From Gymnopus androsaceus JB14 (taxonomy: Eukaryota; Basidiomycota; Agaricomycetes; Agaricales; Omphalotaceae): a stretch of 64,000 bases of DNA. The notes beneath the pieces were generated by a model, which searched no databases, was not told where the DNA came from, and was given only the letters and a program-made list of their open reading frames with translations. Each line of letters opens with the position of its first letter. Position 1 is the first letter of the stretch. The DNA is taken from assembly GCA_009733575.1 (NCBI GenBank), contig ML769395.1, positions 41,620 to 105,619 on the forward strand, written 5' to 3'. Positions 19,305 to 31,793 of this stretch are shown piece by piece. The translations under genes were made by a program, and so were the position numbers.

Positions 19305-21301
19305 TCACAGAATAAAACCAATCCCACTTCCACCAAGACCCAAATCCTTCTCAAAATCCTTCTGTATATTCAACACTGTCTCCACCGTCTCCAACGCGAC
19401 TCTCTCCCCATTAAACTCAGCCAGACTCTTCGCTGTCTTCACCGCATTCTTGATCTGTCTCCCATTCAAGATGTGCTTTTCCAAAACATCATAGGCCTTG
19501 TCATCCATGTCGACCTTATCATCACCCAAACGGGAGAGGAATGTCTTCCAGACGGCGCGTCGAGATTCGGAAGGGAGGTCGTTGTATTTGAGGGCGATGT
19601 GGATCCGAGATTGGAATGCTTCGTCGAAGGATCCGACGCGATTTGTGGTGATGAAGAGGATTCCTGTAGTTGGTGTAAGAGGCGACTTCTAAAAGGGTCA
19701 GAGATGGTACTTACCCTGATAGTACTCCATTAACCGAAGAAATATGGATACTAGGGCGTTCCGGTTGATGTCTTGCAGAGAACGTTGTTCAAGGAATACA
19801 TCTCCCTCGTCGAGGAGTAGAACAGCTCTAAAAGCAGTGGCAACATCCAATATTCGGCCTAAGTTCTCCTCAAGAGCCGTAGGGTTTGTTCCAAGCTCAC
19901 CGGAAGATACCGCGTATAGTGGTCGCTTGGTAAATTCGGCGACAGATTCAGCTCTAAAATGAAAGAAAGTCAGCAAAATTCCAGGTCCATACAAGAGAAA
20001 ATTTGCGAACGTCAGTGTCTTCCCAACGCCCGGAGGCCCATGTAAAACACTAATCAACCCCTTGCCCTTCCCCTTGATAACATCGTCGAACCCGCTGTCG
20101 CTCTCGCTATCCTTCATATGACTCTGCACCAACGCCCTAACAATATTCTTCTGCTTCACAGGCAACACCAACTGCTCAAACGCATGTTCGTTCCACTGCA
20201 CAGGAGAAAGCTTATCAATGAAAAGCTCAACCCACTCCTTCTCGTTGAAAGTGAATCCGCATACAAAACTGGTCGCATGAAGGCATTGATCATCCGTTAA
20301 AGATTTTGGTGTCTCCGCCCGTGCGGATAGTGAATCGACTTCGACACTATCGAATGATTCCACGGAAATTGCACGACCCGTATTAATCCTCCCAAACGTC
20401 TCCGCATCCACCATCACCCGTCCATGAATGCTTAACCTAATCTTGCGCTTCATCACCATTGGACCAAATGCAAGACCAGAATATTCCATGTAATGCTTTC
20501 CCTGGTAAATTTCGAATAGTCGTCCTCTCTTAATTAGGGCTTCACGTATAGCGCTCTCCCGGGAGTGCCACGATAATGGGTACGCGACAAGAGAGGTGAT
20601 TGGGACGGAGCCAACAAAAGGACGGATTTTGAAGTTGTCCTCAACAGTACCAAATTTCCGACCGTCGTAGTCAGTGTAGGTGATGTACAGCTCGTGGTAG
20701 TCTTTCCATTTGGTGGAGCTGGTGAGGGTGAATGCGCGAGGATTGTCGTCAAGGGGAGCATAGATCGTGCAGCCGGGTTTCATAATAGTCCAGAGTCTGT
20801 AGAGCGAGGTTAAAATTCGGGCTATTCTTTCGGACGGAAAATGTACCCACAGTTCGTAGGTGATGAGTCCTTGTGCAGTCAAATTTTCATACTGCTTGAT
20901 GAGACTACTTTCTTGCTCTTCATACCATTCCAACAGAAATTTCAAGTGTGTTCTCCCTTCCTCATTGCCGACCTTTCCCTCCCTGTACGCCCTCCAGAGC
21001 TCCTGGCGATAATGCAGCAATGCTTTGACTGGGAGCTCAGCTCCACCTTTTCCGTCGCGAATGACTGCCCGGGATAATCCTTTATGACGTCCTTCAAGAT
21101 AGTTTTTAAAGGACGAGACTTGATTTCAATGTCCGAATCTTCATATCGGTCGTCTTCCTCGTCAAAGTTCCGTGTATAAGTCAACACGAAATTCGACCAT
21201 TTGTCTCCAGTTTTTTCGGGGGGAGGGGTGCCGGCTTCGGTGATCTGGGGATATCCTTTGGAGTCGTAGTGTCTTTCAAGGTGCATTGTTTCTAGCCTCA
21301 T
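19305..21301 (-). CDS. AAA ATPase of the large fungal family with DUF7025-like N-terminal region
   Basis: Read from 21301 (MRLETMHLERHYDSKG) to the stop at 19305. A long N-terminal region contains the conserved VELSS..ALLHYRQELW and TSLYRLWTIMKPGCTIYAP blocks seen in fungal AAA proteins annotated with DUF7025. The AAA domain has Walker A HGPPGVGKTLT, then an intron of about 55 bp, AESVAEFTKRPLY, Walker B AVLLLDEGDVFLE, and after another intron ILFITTNRVGSFDEAFQSRIH. The C-terminal helical lid runs to GSGIGFIL. A frame break lies at the G run 21031-21033: one missing base there would join VELSS to PVKALLHYRQEL. A possible upstream exon (ATG near 21473, MFSTSAAAPVDAF) could extend the N-terminus. 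It converges with the BCS1-like gene. Substrate unknown. Confidence 0.8.
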
Positions 21302-22136
21302 AGGTCGGGTACCGCTTGCATCTGGATTGAAAGAGTTGGTCTATGAAGTAACCACTTCTGAATAAATCTACCTTTAGCCTGAACTTGTTGGTTCCTGAAG
21401 ACTCTGGGTCGATGGAGGATCTTGTAACCTTGAATGCGTCAACAGGTGCAGCTGCACTGGTCGAAAACATATTGAAGGGACCATAATACACGCCAATCTT
21501 CAGCGCTGAGCAGCTAAATCTCAAAGAGGCTTGTGAACTCTGAGACGAGCGCCGAAGGAATCTGCAGGAGCTTTGGCGGAGGGCATGAAGCATAGATACT
21601 GTGTTTGAACCCTCGGCGTTATCTATCAGTAAAGGCTGAGCTAGGTCAGTGAGAAATTAGGGACCAAGAACGCTACACACCTTAAGAAACACCGGCCAAT
21701 AAACAGACTGCGCCGCGCTGTGCCGTCAAGCTCTCCAGAAACGCGTTCCCCGATTCAAATTAAGGAGTATGTTGTAGATTCTGCTCCAGTTCTAAATTAT
21801 TTTGAGTATGAGAATAGCAAATTAATGAGTGATGAGCAAGGAGTTGGCGTTGGGCGTCAGCGCCTAATCGCTCAGATTGAATGTGACTTCCTTATCTCTT
21901 TCATCTCTTTCGTCCTGCAAATTGCGTGCAAAGGTATTAATTCTTCATTGATTATTTGAATCAAGCTCAAAGATTACAATACTCTACTTTAGATTCTGTG
22001 ATTTTGCAACGTGGAGCTCAGCAAAAAAAAACCTTCGAAGATTGATATACTACGCCGTCCCAATTAGTCTTAGGTCTGTTCTTCGCTGGACTCTACCACG
22101 TATCTTAATAATCTTTTTGGTAGACATATATCTACC
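21302..22136. other. Intergenic DNA between the AAA gene and the second F-box gene
   Basis: Divergent promoter region of about 0.8 kb. The first 200 bp may contain a 5' exon of the AAA gene on the minus strand; otherwise AT-rich and featureless. Confidence 0.35.
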
Positions 22137-23844
22137 ATGAATATATCAGATCACGGTACATGTCCCAGCTGCGGACTGGATCTGATGGATGTTCATAGGA
22201 ATGGGAGCTCGAGTCCTGAGCTTGCCTCGAGCCCAGATGTTCAGAAGCTACTCCAGTCGAATGATGAGCCTACACCCTCTTTGATGGCCAGGCTCATGTC
22301 TCAACGCTCTGCGACGGAGCTTCGCCTTTCACAGATCTCTAAACACTTACAAAATCTCGAAGCTAGTGATCGCTGAGCTCAAGGTAGAACAAAAAGTGCT
22401 TCAGCAGGAAAACTCGATGTATAAATTCGTGCTCCAACCCCTTCGCAGGTTTTCTGCAGAAGTTTTAGGGTCTATATTTGAGATGGCATCGAATCTCGAG
22501 CCCAACTTCAACTCGTCCCCAACAGAGACATATCTGCCTGGTAGTCCCACATCCACGGTACCGCCATGGTCATTAAGTCACGTTTGCTCCCGGTGGAGAG
22601 AGGTCGCAATCTCTTATCCTCAGCTCTGGTCGTCAATATCGATGGCTTTGGGGACGTCAGTGCGCGGCTGGAGGAATGTAGATCGTGGTCTGGAATCCGC
22701 CATGTTCTTTATATCCAGACAATTGAAAAGATCTCGGGATTGTCCTCTCACTCTGGCCCTTGATATCTCTCATACCTTGCAGTACGGTTCATTATCCCGT
22801 GCATTACTTCTCTCCCTCACTGCTCACTCAAATCAGTGGAGAGATGTACTCATAAAGCACACGGTGCTCAATGAAAAAGACCTAGTCTTATTTGAATCGA
22901 TTGGAGGGGCCCTTTCATCTCTTCGTACCCTACGGATTTTCTACCAGACTCAGGCGTCTTTGCCAGAGCAAAGGATTCATGCGTTCGAGTATGCCCCAAA
23001 ATTGACGGAACTTTGGCTCACATGTCCGTCATCGATGGTCAAAAATCTCTACTTTCCATGGTCACAAATCACGCATCTATGTCTGTCTACGGACGCTCAA
23101 CAATCGTTAATACTTCTCAGTAAAATGCCCAACTTGATATCTTGTGTTCTAGAGGTCTCCTCCGTCAGTGCAGGTCTCCTGCCCCAGGATGTTCCTTTAC
23201 AACTCGCATCACTGAAGCTCCTTACCTTTAATTTCCAGAAGTATCTTCCGAATCCTCAGCAGATCCTGGACCGGATTTCTGTGCCTGCTCTTGAGAGTTT
23301 GGAATTCATGGGCTCCTGTATGGATGTAGATCAAGGGCTGGCGGACGCGCTCTCGCATTTTATTCAGCGTTCACAGAATGCCCTGAAAAACTTCAAACTT
23401 TGGACTCGGAAATCTCAATCAGTCGATGTTGTATCCATCCTTCGTGTCCTTCCAGCGTCTGTCACATCCCTATCTCTTCAAGTGAATCCCACATCCTACG
23501 GGGTCCAATTTGGCGGGGATATAGTCATCCAGGCATTCCGTCGTTCTCCAGAAGGCTATCTATGCCTTCCATTCCTCCAAACTCTTCATCTCCACTCGAC
23601 TGGGATTACGACTGATATCCTCGATGTTCTTGAGTCCCGACGCGAGTTAATGGACGGTGCGAACAGAGCGATACAGTCCCTCAAATATCTATCTCTATCC
23701 GGCTACGGTGTACCAAATAACCATTTTCTTTCTGATCACCGTGCAATTACGCTCCAGAATGATGGTTTGGTTTTACGGGTTTCACTGGAGATTCAGCCGC
23801 CAGAGCCACAGCCCTCATACTACTACTACGATGGTTTTGATTAA
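22137..23844 (+). CDS. F-box-like protein (frame break near 22368)
   Basis: Second basidiomycete F-box-type protein, about 570 residues once joined. ATG 22137 gives MNISDHGTCPSCGLDLMD, a Cys-pair N-terminus often seen in this family. A coiled coil follows (SATELRLSQISKHLQNLEAS). The frame then ends at 22376 while the next frame continues with IAELKVEQKVLQQENSMY, so one extra base near 22368 explains the break. The F-box core is LQPLRRFSAEVLGSIFEMA, then LSHVCSRWREVAISYPQLWSSI. Irregular Leu-rich repeats fill the rest, and the C-terminus is a Tyr/Pro-rich tail. No introns. Likely an SCF adaptor; target unknown. It is not a close copy of the F-box protein at 1-2.6 kb. Confidence 0.78.
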
Positions 23845-24964
23845 GTCTTGACTGTTCTTTAGTCCTTTGTCAAAGTCAAATGGAGTACAGATTTTATCGC
23901 AGGTTGATTTTCATACTTTTTTGTATACTGTACCGTTTCGGACGACACATGAGATGAAGATGGCATGGGTTTAAATTGCCGTTTCTGCATGGTTTAGTTG
24001 TAACGCGTTTACTCTTACCTTTTTTTTTTTTTGTAATCGATGTCAGTTGTAGCTTTTGAATAGCTAGTTCCTCGCCCGTTCATTACCGCTCGCCGCTGGT
24101 CTTCCTCTTCTTAAAATGATCGCACTGGGCCTACATGGCAGCCAGCGGGGATGTCGACCTATGTCGACTCGTCCCGACATCTCCACTCTCGAGGAGATTA
24201 CAGGAACAAACGCTGAATCCATGTGACCGTCGCAGTTTGAGACTGACGGCTAATTTAGGTTAGTAGCGGTTAGGGGAGCCTCAGCCTTCCGAGATCCGAG
24301 CTTCAGGGGACCAGGGTTTACAAACTTTGCTTTAGGTAAAGCAAAGTTTAGCGCTTTAGCTTCAAGGCTGGTGCACGATGGTAGTATGTATGCGTTTTGG
24401 AACTGTCAGCGGATTCTGGAGAAAAAAAGGCTCCCGGCGATAAATGTATAGTTACTGTATAGAACGGCCCGACCCGACGAGACCTTCCATTCGACATGAT
24501 CTATGTATGATGCTTTTAGCTCGCTTTAGCCTCCTTCGATCTCGTTCTTGTAATGACCGCACTACCTCCAATTCCTTCAGAGCACTTCTCTGCAGCCCCT
24601 CCGAAGTGCTGCAAACGTCGGTGCAACCGTCGGCTTGCTGCGATTGGAATAACATATCAATCGGAGGTGATACCCGTACTTTTAAACGTACCGACCACCG
24701 GACTTGTTCTCATCAAACAACTCTCTTCGCCGGTGACTATATCCAGACTATAACATACCCCACTGTCTTTTCTCTGACGATACCGCGAAGATCCTGTCAC
24801 CGGTATGTCAATCTTCAAGTTCCCAAAGCGGCCTGTAATGCCCCGGAACTGATGGATGTCTTAGGTTAAACGGTTTCACTATCTGACGCATCTCTAAGCT
24901 TGTTTCTTATAAGCAAACTTGCGGCATCTACACGCCTTGCGCTTCTGATTCCCAACCACCCATC
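23845..24964. other. Intergenic DNA between F-box gene and GT61 gene
   Basis: About 1.1 kb with no credible gene. It contains a T11 run near 24022 and the perfect palindrome at 24322-24349. Confidence 0.4.
24322..24349. repeat. Perfect 13-bp inverted repeat, 2-bp loop
   Basis: AAACTTTGCTTTA, GG, TAAAGCAAAGTTT. It lies between convergent-to-tandem genes and may be a transcript hairpin or a remnant of a small palindromic element. Confidence 0.6.
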
Positions 24965-26896
24965 ATGGTCATCTTTCGACATACACTATCCCGCAGAGAC
25001 GCTGTCCTCCTTTTACTGGGAGCAGCAATCATGCATCTCACCTCTGTATTCTTTCCTCCTACAGCCCCAACGGAAACATCATTTGTCATAAACAATCATG
25101 TCCATGACATTTTACCGCCGCCAGACTTGCAACCTCTTCCTCCACCCCCAGATTCATTAACCGTTATAACCTCAGAGATTCCCCCAGCGAATGACGTTTC
25201 TTCCGAGCCAATTCCGACCAAGGAACTCGCCGTTCACCTTGCTCCAGACCTACCCATGACCTCCCTCGTTCACCACGCTCCAGGATACACCATCTTCCGC
25301 AACCTCTACATGTCCAATGGCACACTTTTCATCGTCTCTCCCAACCGCTCATTCCCCGAAATCCGAATGATGACCAGTGTCAGTATGTACGCGTTTGGGG
25401 ACCCCGAGAACATTGCTGCCCGTGAACCTAATGTCCACATTATGGACTTTCTAACACCTGAAGATGCGAAAAGAAGATGGGGAGGAGATGTTGCCAACGG
25501 TGTACGGAATCATGTATTCACAGTCAATGGAAATACTGTGAGTTTCTTGCCCTGTGGCGCTCGTCTATCTTTTAACCTTATTGATAACCATTTAGGCCTT
25601 ATTTAATGACCCTCCCCAATTCCTACGACACTACTATCACTTTGTCGCTGAACTGTGGTTCGGCGTACAAGCATTCTGGCATGGCGCTTTCTCGTCCTCA
25701 ATCGATTCGACTATACCCGACCGAAGTAAAAATTCTAATCCTGGAGGAAGTAACTGGCACGCCTTCCCTGTCAATCCTACGACTCATCACCCTACCGCAT
25801 ATCAGCTCCATCACGAACCTCCCCCGGAAATCCACCGCTCCATCTTCATGCACTCCAATGCAGACGGATGGCGCGACAACCCTGGATTCAACTCGTACTT
25901 TCTCCGTGCTGCCTTCCCTTCCATGACCGTCGAACACGAAGAGGACTGGCAGGATCGCGTAGCAGCGACGAAGGGTGGCCCAAACGCCGTCCAAGATCGA
26001 GCCTTCTTATTCCCTCTGGCTATCCTCGTCGATCGAAGTGCAGCGTTTCGGGAAGATATGACAGGGGGCCATACGCAAAGAACTGCCGCTCAGGCTTGGG
26101 AATATATGAGGAATATCGGACGACTGAGAGGGGAGAGGGTCGGGGGGTGGTGGGAGCCTGTAAGAGATGCGGTTTTGAGGTTTGCAGGTTCAGGTGATGC
26201 GGTGGCGGAGTATAGGACGATGGAGATGAATCTAGGTGGGACGGAGGATAAGCGGGTTGGGTTGTTGGATGACACGTCTCATATGCCTCTCGAACTTCCG
26301 ATGCCTCCAAAGGTTGTGGTAACCTATATCAGTCGTCAAGGTGGTTCAAGGCGCAAGTTGACCCAAGAGTCGCATGAGAGCTTGGTGGCTGCGCTGAAAG
26401 AGTCGGCGAATAGAAAGGGGTTCGAGTTCATTATCATGGAGGCTGAGAAGTTGACGAAAGACGAACAGTTGAGGGTTATAGGGAGGACCAATGTGAGTAA
26501 TATGAATGCGTATACGGAATCTGAACTGAATTTGTCGCTTTTATCAGATTCTCATGGGTGTACACGGGAATGGTCTCACTCACCTGGTCTTTATGCCTCC
26601 TACGCGCGTATCTGCAGTCATAGAGATCTTCTACCCCGGAGGATTCGCGCATGATTACCATTGGACCTCTCGTGCGTTAGGTATGCCTCATTTTGGAGTG
26701 TGGAATGATACGTGAGTTTCCATCTTTTGTATCTGTCTCTTCTAAGCTGACCGTACATTCTAGTTTCTTTACGCATCCCAATGAACCAGGAGTTGACTAC
26801 CCCGAAGGCTTCCAGGAAAACTACATCCCTGTAGACGGTCCTACTGTAGCCAAGCTTATTGAAGACCGGATAGATGGCAAGATTGGCACGATGTAA
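24965..26896 (+). CDS. Glycosyltransferase family 61-type protein
   Basis: 588-residue protein in four exons (24965-25537, 25596-26492, 26548-26711, 26764-26896). The N-terminus is a type II signal anchor (RRDAVLLLLGAAIMHLTSVFF) followed by a Pro-rich stem, so the catalytic part should face the Golgi lumen. The mid part has RHYYHFVAELWFGVQAFWHG, typical of the DUF563/GT61 fold. YISRQGGSRRKL precedes the hallmark ILMGVHGNGLTHLVFM, then IEIFYPGGFAHDYHW. GT61 enzymes transfer xylose, arabinose or GlcNAc to proteins or glycans; donor and acceptor cannot be read from the sequence. All splice joins are in frame and the gene looks intact. Confidence 0.87.
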
Positions 26897-27664
26897 TTCA
26901 GCCGAACGAACTGGTCGCTGGAGAATCAGAGCATCGCGTCTCGAGATGATGCCAAAGCGAAACTTACACACGAGCGACTTCATGTTTTGCACTCTAGGTC
27001 GGTCTTTTCGTTTCCTTGGGAGCTTGGTGAGGATCATGGCATCTCCGGTAGCATTCAAATTTCGAATGCGCTTCAAAATGCAAGCGTGCATGCTGCCTCG
27101 AACTTCCTCTACGCGTTGCGCGCACCATACGCTTACCTTCATTCATCTGACAATGTCTTGTATACTAGTTTATATATTTTTCGCTGTCCATGTTGCTTAT
27201 TAATTGCTATATCTATCCTCTCCTCGCTTCCCTTCTACATGCTCTACGCATTCCCTCCAGTCCGTTCATCGTACCATCCTCATTATTTACTCCAAAGTCT
27301 GTCACTACTCTTATGTATTTCTATAAGATTTACTTTTTCTGAATCAAATAGATTGTCGTGTAACAAGTAAGTTAGATATGTAGCGAAGTACACATATGTA
27401 GCGAGGTACATATAAGATATGTAGCGAGGCGCCCGCCTCGCTCTATCCGCACTTCCTGGACCGTTCACGGAAGCACGGATGAGACCTACCATCTGCGGCA
27501 GGAGGTGTACTGCGGCAATTTCAATGGTCGATTGACTTGTGGAGGCAGTGATAGAGAGGCGATCGCCTACGGGTTCGGAGGCAGTGGTCTCTGAATAGAA
27601 TAACTTCAATAAAAGAGGCGATCAAATTCAACTACTACTCAAACCAACCTCTACTCAAGCCAAC
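26897..27664. other. Intergenic DNA with a small tandem repeat
   Basis: No gene seen. 27373-27430 holds three imperfect copies of a block around ATATGTAGCGAGGTACAT. GAGGCGCCCGCCTCGC at 27424-27440 is a small inverted repeat. Confidence 0.45.
27373..27430. repeat. Short tandem repeat, about 20-bp unit, 3 copies
   Basis: GTAGCGA followed by AGTACA/GGTACA recurs at 27379, 27397 and 27421 with AT-rich spacers. Confidence 0.6.
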
Positions 27665-29248
27665 ATGCAATCGCCTCCTTCCTATAACACTTTGCCTATG
27701 CCTATGCCAGCGCCTTCCTCTGCGAAGGAAGAAACCTCGACTGCAACCTCCTCTGGATTTCAGCTCGCTCATGATGCCGATGTCTTAATTCGAGCCTACC
27801 TCCCCCCTTCCTCAGACTTCGACCGTCCTTTAGATACATCCATTCCCTTACCCGTATGCGTTCCCCAGGCTGGCGTGAACCCCAAAGAACAATCAGGTTT
27901 CGTTCGGGGGTACAACCCAGATCTGAACAACATTGGAATCCCGCAGGATGTTTTCTTGAATTTTATCGATGGTCTCAATATGGCGATTACCGCTAGTCCG
28001 CCCCTCCGTGTAGTTGATATGGCTGGAAAGATTATCGGGCTTGTGTGAGTGGAATACTTCTGTGTTGTTGATTTACTGCCGGAGGAGCTAATGAAATATC
28101 AGTCCATACCACTGGGCAATGATAGCAGGAACGGCAATGCAAGTCTCTGCTGGCATCGCCATCCACGTCTTGTCCAAAACTTTGACTGACCGATTCCTTC
28201 GTGCTGCCAACACCAACATATTCCACCCCCGTGGTTACTCCGTTCGTCTCTGTACCACCCCCGCCATGCTTGCTTTGTGTAACAACACTGAATCAAAGGC
28301 TCGTTCAAAGATCAACAAGTTTGGCCGTGGAGTTGGCACAGTCTTGCTCAAACTCCCTATCCCCGTTATTAACCCCATCGCCAGCACTATCGCTCACGCT
28401 CTCGCGGATAAGCCTCCGCCCGTATCCCCAACCGGACGGGAGGGAGATCCCATAAATAGTCCCGTACTCATGCGTCGGTTAGCTATGACACAGAATTTTG
28501 CGTTACCCTTGATCGTGGATGGGCTTCCTCCACCAGAGAAACCGCATGGAGCGATGGAAACGGTAGCGTCTTGGGGGGTTCGATGGGACACGGCGAGGGA
28601 GAATCGCTCAGAGAAGAATATAGAGCGGAGACGAAGAGCGCTGGAAAGTATCAAGCAAGCTGGGATCGAGGCTCCTCCCAGCAGTAGGCGGTTATTAGGT
28701 CCTTCACTCTCGCCATCATCATCAAGATCCATCGTCACTCAATCCCAAAGTAGTTCTCCTTCTACGTCTAGGAGCTCGTCGTTCAAGGGTGTAGCATCCC
28801 AAGCTTTTAATGCTTTCAGTGAACACCGTCTACAGAAGGAAATAGTGCAAGAGCAGCGGGAACAGCAGCGGAACTACTCGGGACGGGGAGGTATTGTGAG
28901 GGGATTGATTGGGCAGAAGACGACGATGGAGCGGAAGGTTGCAGATGCAGACCTATTAGAGCATTGGGGTACAGATAAGATCCTTTGGATCGTCATCATG
29001 CCTTCGGACATGGGTGAGTTGAATGCATCCTTACATCCTGAATACCAAACTCACCCATACATTTAGACGCAGAAATTTCTGACATCGCGATCGCTGATGA
29101 CCTAGCTAATGAAGAACGAATTGATGAAAGCACTTGGAGAGCTGAGATGGAGCTCGAGAGAGATGAGATGGAGCTGGATGATATGCAGGAGTTGAGGGAG
29201 CAGCAGGATTCGAAAGAGCGGCGGAAGTTCACCTCTGAACAATATTGA
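27665..29248 (+). CDS. Conserved-looking fungal protein of unknown function
   Basis: 490-residue protein in three exons (27665-28044, 28103-29013, 29067-29248), all joins in frame. After a Pro-rich N-terminus, FLNFIDGLNMAITASPPLRV and VDMAGKIIGLVPYHWAMIAG form a mildly hydrophobic region, then TDRFLRAANTNIFHPRGYSV. I remember this type of sequence as a widespread fungal family without a known activity. The central part is rich in Pro and basic residues; a Ser-rich linker at about residues 345-380 follows. The C-terminal 60 residues are highly acidic (AEMELERDEMELDDMQELRE), probably a coiled coil. No signal peptide. Cytoplasmic location is the simplest inference. Confidence 0.72.
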
Positions 29249-30494
29249 AATGAGGATGTATAACTATAATAGAAGAATAATTCTAGCGTTTGGGACAATT
29301 GAAATCTGAAAGAGATCGGAGATGACTCGCAATTCGTCGACATTGCAGCGACGTCCTAAGAACTGACAAAGGCTGCACCGGAGAGGTTTAGAGATTTAGC
29401 AAACATCAACGGTTAGTTTAGATCGAGACGTAGTAAGTATGGATTAACAATTAGCTTACCATTCCGAAAAAAAAATGAGTGCAAGCACAGTGAGAGATTC
29501 GACCCCTCAGAACATGAAGGCCAAAATAGAAGCATCGACAGACACGAACCGAATCAGAGACTTTCGCGTATGTATGCAACTAGCTATTTCAACTAGCTGA
29601 CCCGGCTTGCAAGCTGAAAGAGATTCTGTCCGAATCTTGAGAGTGAATTTCGACATTGTACGCGCCTATATGCTGAAGAACAGATGTTCAAGGTCACCTC
29701 AACTTCTTCAGTTTTGAGTCTAACCTGACTCCTGGCAGACTGGCAGCCGGGAACTGTAGAGTGGAGTCGAAGGTGTTGGAAACTGAGGAACTTCAAATTT
29801 AACATGATCACTCAGAGTGCGAGCGAATCGCCGAATAATTCAGGTATCAGGCGGGGAGGTAGTCTGGTTTCGTCACCTGTCATTAAAGGTGGAATGCTTT
29901 GGAAGCAATCAAGTAGAGAGAATGAAGTTCTGAACGAGCGGCTTGAGACCGTCACGGCGCTTCTATCGAAAAACGAGGCAACGGCAATTTCCGAATCCAC
30001 AAGCCTCCTTCCTAAACGGGCGAAACTCGTTATTGTTCTCAAATCTCTTGAATTATCAACATGGACCAGTATTGGCCTTTCAGCCCTAGTTTTCGTAGAT
30101 TTTTTGAAGCTTTACATCTCCCATTTAACCAAGCAAACCTGATCGCTCACGTTGCGCGACTAGGTAACTTTGTGGACTAGAAATCTTGGAAATCCACTTC
30201 ATTGATGGGAAACATTGCCACTTCTGCGACCCTGACTACACAGTGCTTTGATCTTCTTCGTCCGATTTTTTGACCACATTAGACGGACAATGCATTTTCA
30301 TCTTATGGGAATAGTATATAAACAGCGTAGCCACACCAACTCTTGTGTCTCCACTGACTTGCGTACCCCCTTCAGAAAACCACATCTCCCTCTGCGATTC
30401 CCCCCTCATATCAGCTCATATCCCAATATCTGCTACCATCGAGAGCATTCAGTCACAGCAACTATTCTTTCGACCTCCATTTTGTCACTCTCTT
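29249..30494. other. Intergenic DNA with one doubtful small open frame
   Basis: The only candidate is an ATG-started frame at 29804-30142 (+, 112 codons, MITQSASESPNNSG...), with a possible coiled coil and a weakly hydrophobic C-terminus. No family, no splice support; I rate it below 0.3 as a gene. The remainder shows nothing. Confidence 0.35.
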
Positions 30495-31793
30495 ATGTTC
30501 GCCCTTCCTGATTATGGAGAACACACCATCTTTCCTCCTGCTGTGAGTAACTTCCTCGTAATGGTCCATCAACCTATTAATCTTTGCAGTCGAGTACTCC
30601 GGCTAACCAGATCGACGCTTACTGCATGCATATGATGCAAAAGATGATGGCTGACAGTTATATACAAGGTCGCAAGTATTGGGATGAAAATCCGCATGCC
30701 CATGATGGTGTCCCAAATGAGTCCCAAGTAGTAAGCAACTTTGGTGATTCATCTAATAATCGAGGACTAACAGTAATCTCAGGAAGTCGAGAAATTCCTT
30801 GAGTTCACGGGCCTGCTTCCCAAGCGCGAAAGGCCTGCCGATCTAGAGCCAGTATTCATGAAGTTGGATGAAGAATCGTTTTCTGAATCTGATGTCGCCA
30901 GCCATGTAGCTAAAGCACGACCCCGTTGGAGGCGATATATCTCGCTTCCTTCTGGATCTTCCGCGCCGGCCTTTCTTCGATCTGAATCATCTTCTCGCCT
31001 GCGATCCATGTCGCTTACACTTCCGGTCATCGGTAAAATAAAAGTCCATCATTTCCTCTTCCTAAAAAATTGCGTCGCCTATCTAGGACCATTACAGTGC
31101 GTTGGGAATCATGCTAAGCGTTTATTTCTCGCAGTCCTAACTTGCGTTTGTTAGCAACCGGCACATACGAGAGCCACTTCGGAACCTACGAAACCTTCCC
31201 TTTCGAAGCTCGCTCTTTTACACAATCAGCCGGGACGCTTCACTCTTGAAGAGTCGCAAATCGCTTTCAAAAGTCGGGTGGCTGGCATTTCCACCGCGCC
31301 TCCCAGTCCCCTGTCTTCTTATTCGTGTTCTCCTCGCACACCTCGTTTTCCCTGTGACTATCTACCTCTAACACCGACGAAATCCCCCACCAAAAGGCGC
31401 AAACGACCTACCGCTAAAGCAAAACTCCAAAGCCAATCCACCGATTCACTTGCGATACCTGTTCAAACCGACACTCGTCCTCTAACTTTTGACCGAGATC
31501 CACCTCCCGGCTCCCCGAGTGCAATCCGTAAAATTCCCCTTCCTCCCCCGAATGGTTCGATACACCCTTCCCCGAGGAAGTGCTTTCTCTTGAAGCAATA
31601 ATCGAATCAGATCCTACCGTGAAGGAGGAAGTTGACCAGTCCCCGATGGTACCATATTCTCTTCATGATTGTTGCTGTCGTTTTCGTACTCGTTGCGGTA
31701 TTTTTTGTCGCGATCTTCTTTATTTCCTTGGAGATCCTTCTCAGTCCTACCCATCTGTTCAGATCTTCCGATCCATTGAAGACCGAGGACTGA
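30495..31793 (+). CDS. Unknown protein with C-terminal transmembrane segment (two frame breaks)
   Basis: Starts at ATG 30495 (MFALPDYGEHTIFPPA). Exons by eye are 30495-30542, 30590-30727, 30783-31032 and from about 31170, with GT..AG introns. The middle is Ser/Pro-rich with a basic patch KSPTKRRKRPTAKAK. The frame breaks twice at C runs: near 31545-31553, where WFDTPFPEEVLSLEAII continues in another frame, and at 31641-31644. After the second break RWYHILFMIVAVVFVLVAVF gives a clear membrane span about 30 residues before a short tail ending at TGA 31791-31793. If the two single-base gaps are errors this is a tail-anchored or single-pass membrane protein of about 330 residues. No family recognised. 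Confidence 0.55.

Noticed and set aside
24444..24869. Plus-strand frame of 141 codons before the GT61 gene
   Set aside because: Composition is Ser/Arg/Cys-rich and random-looking, with antisense frames of similar length; no motif.
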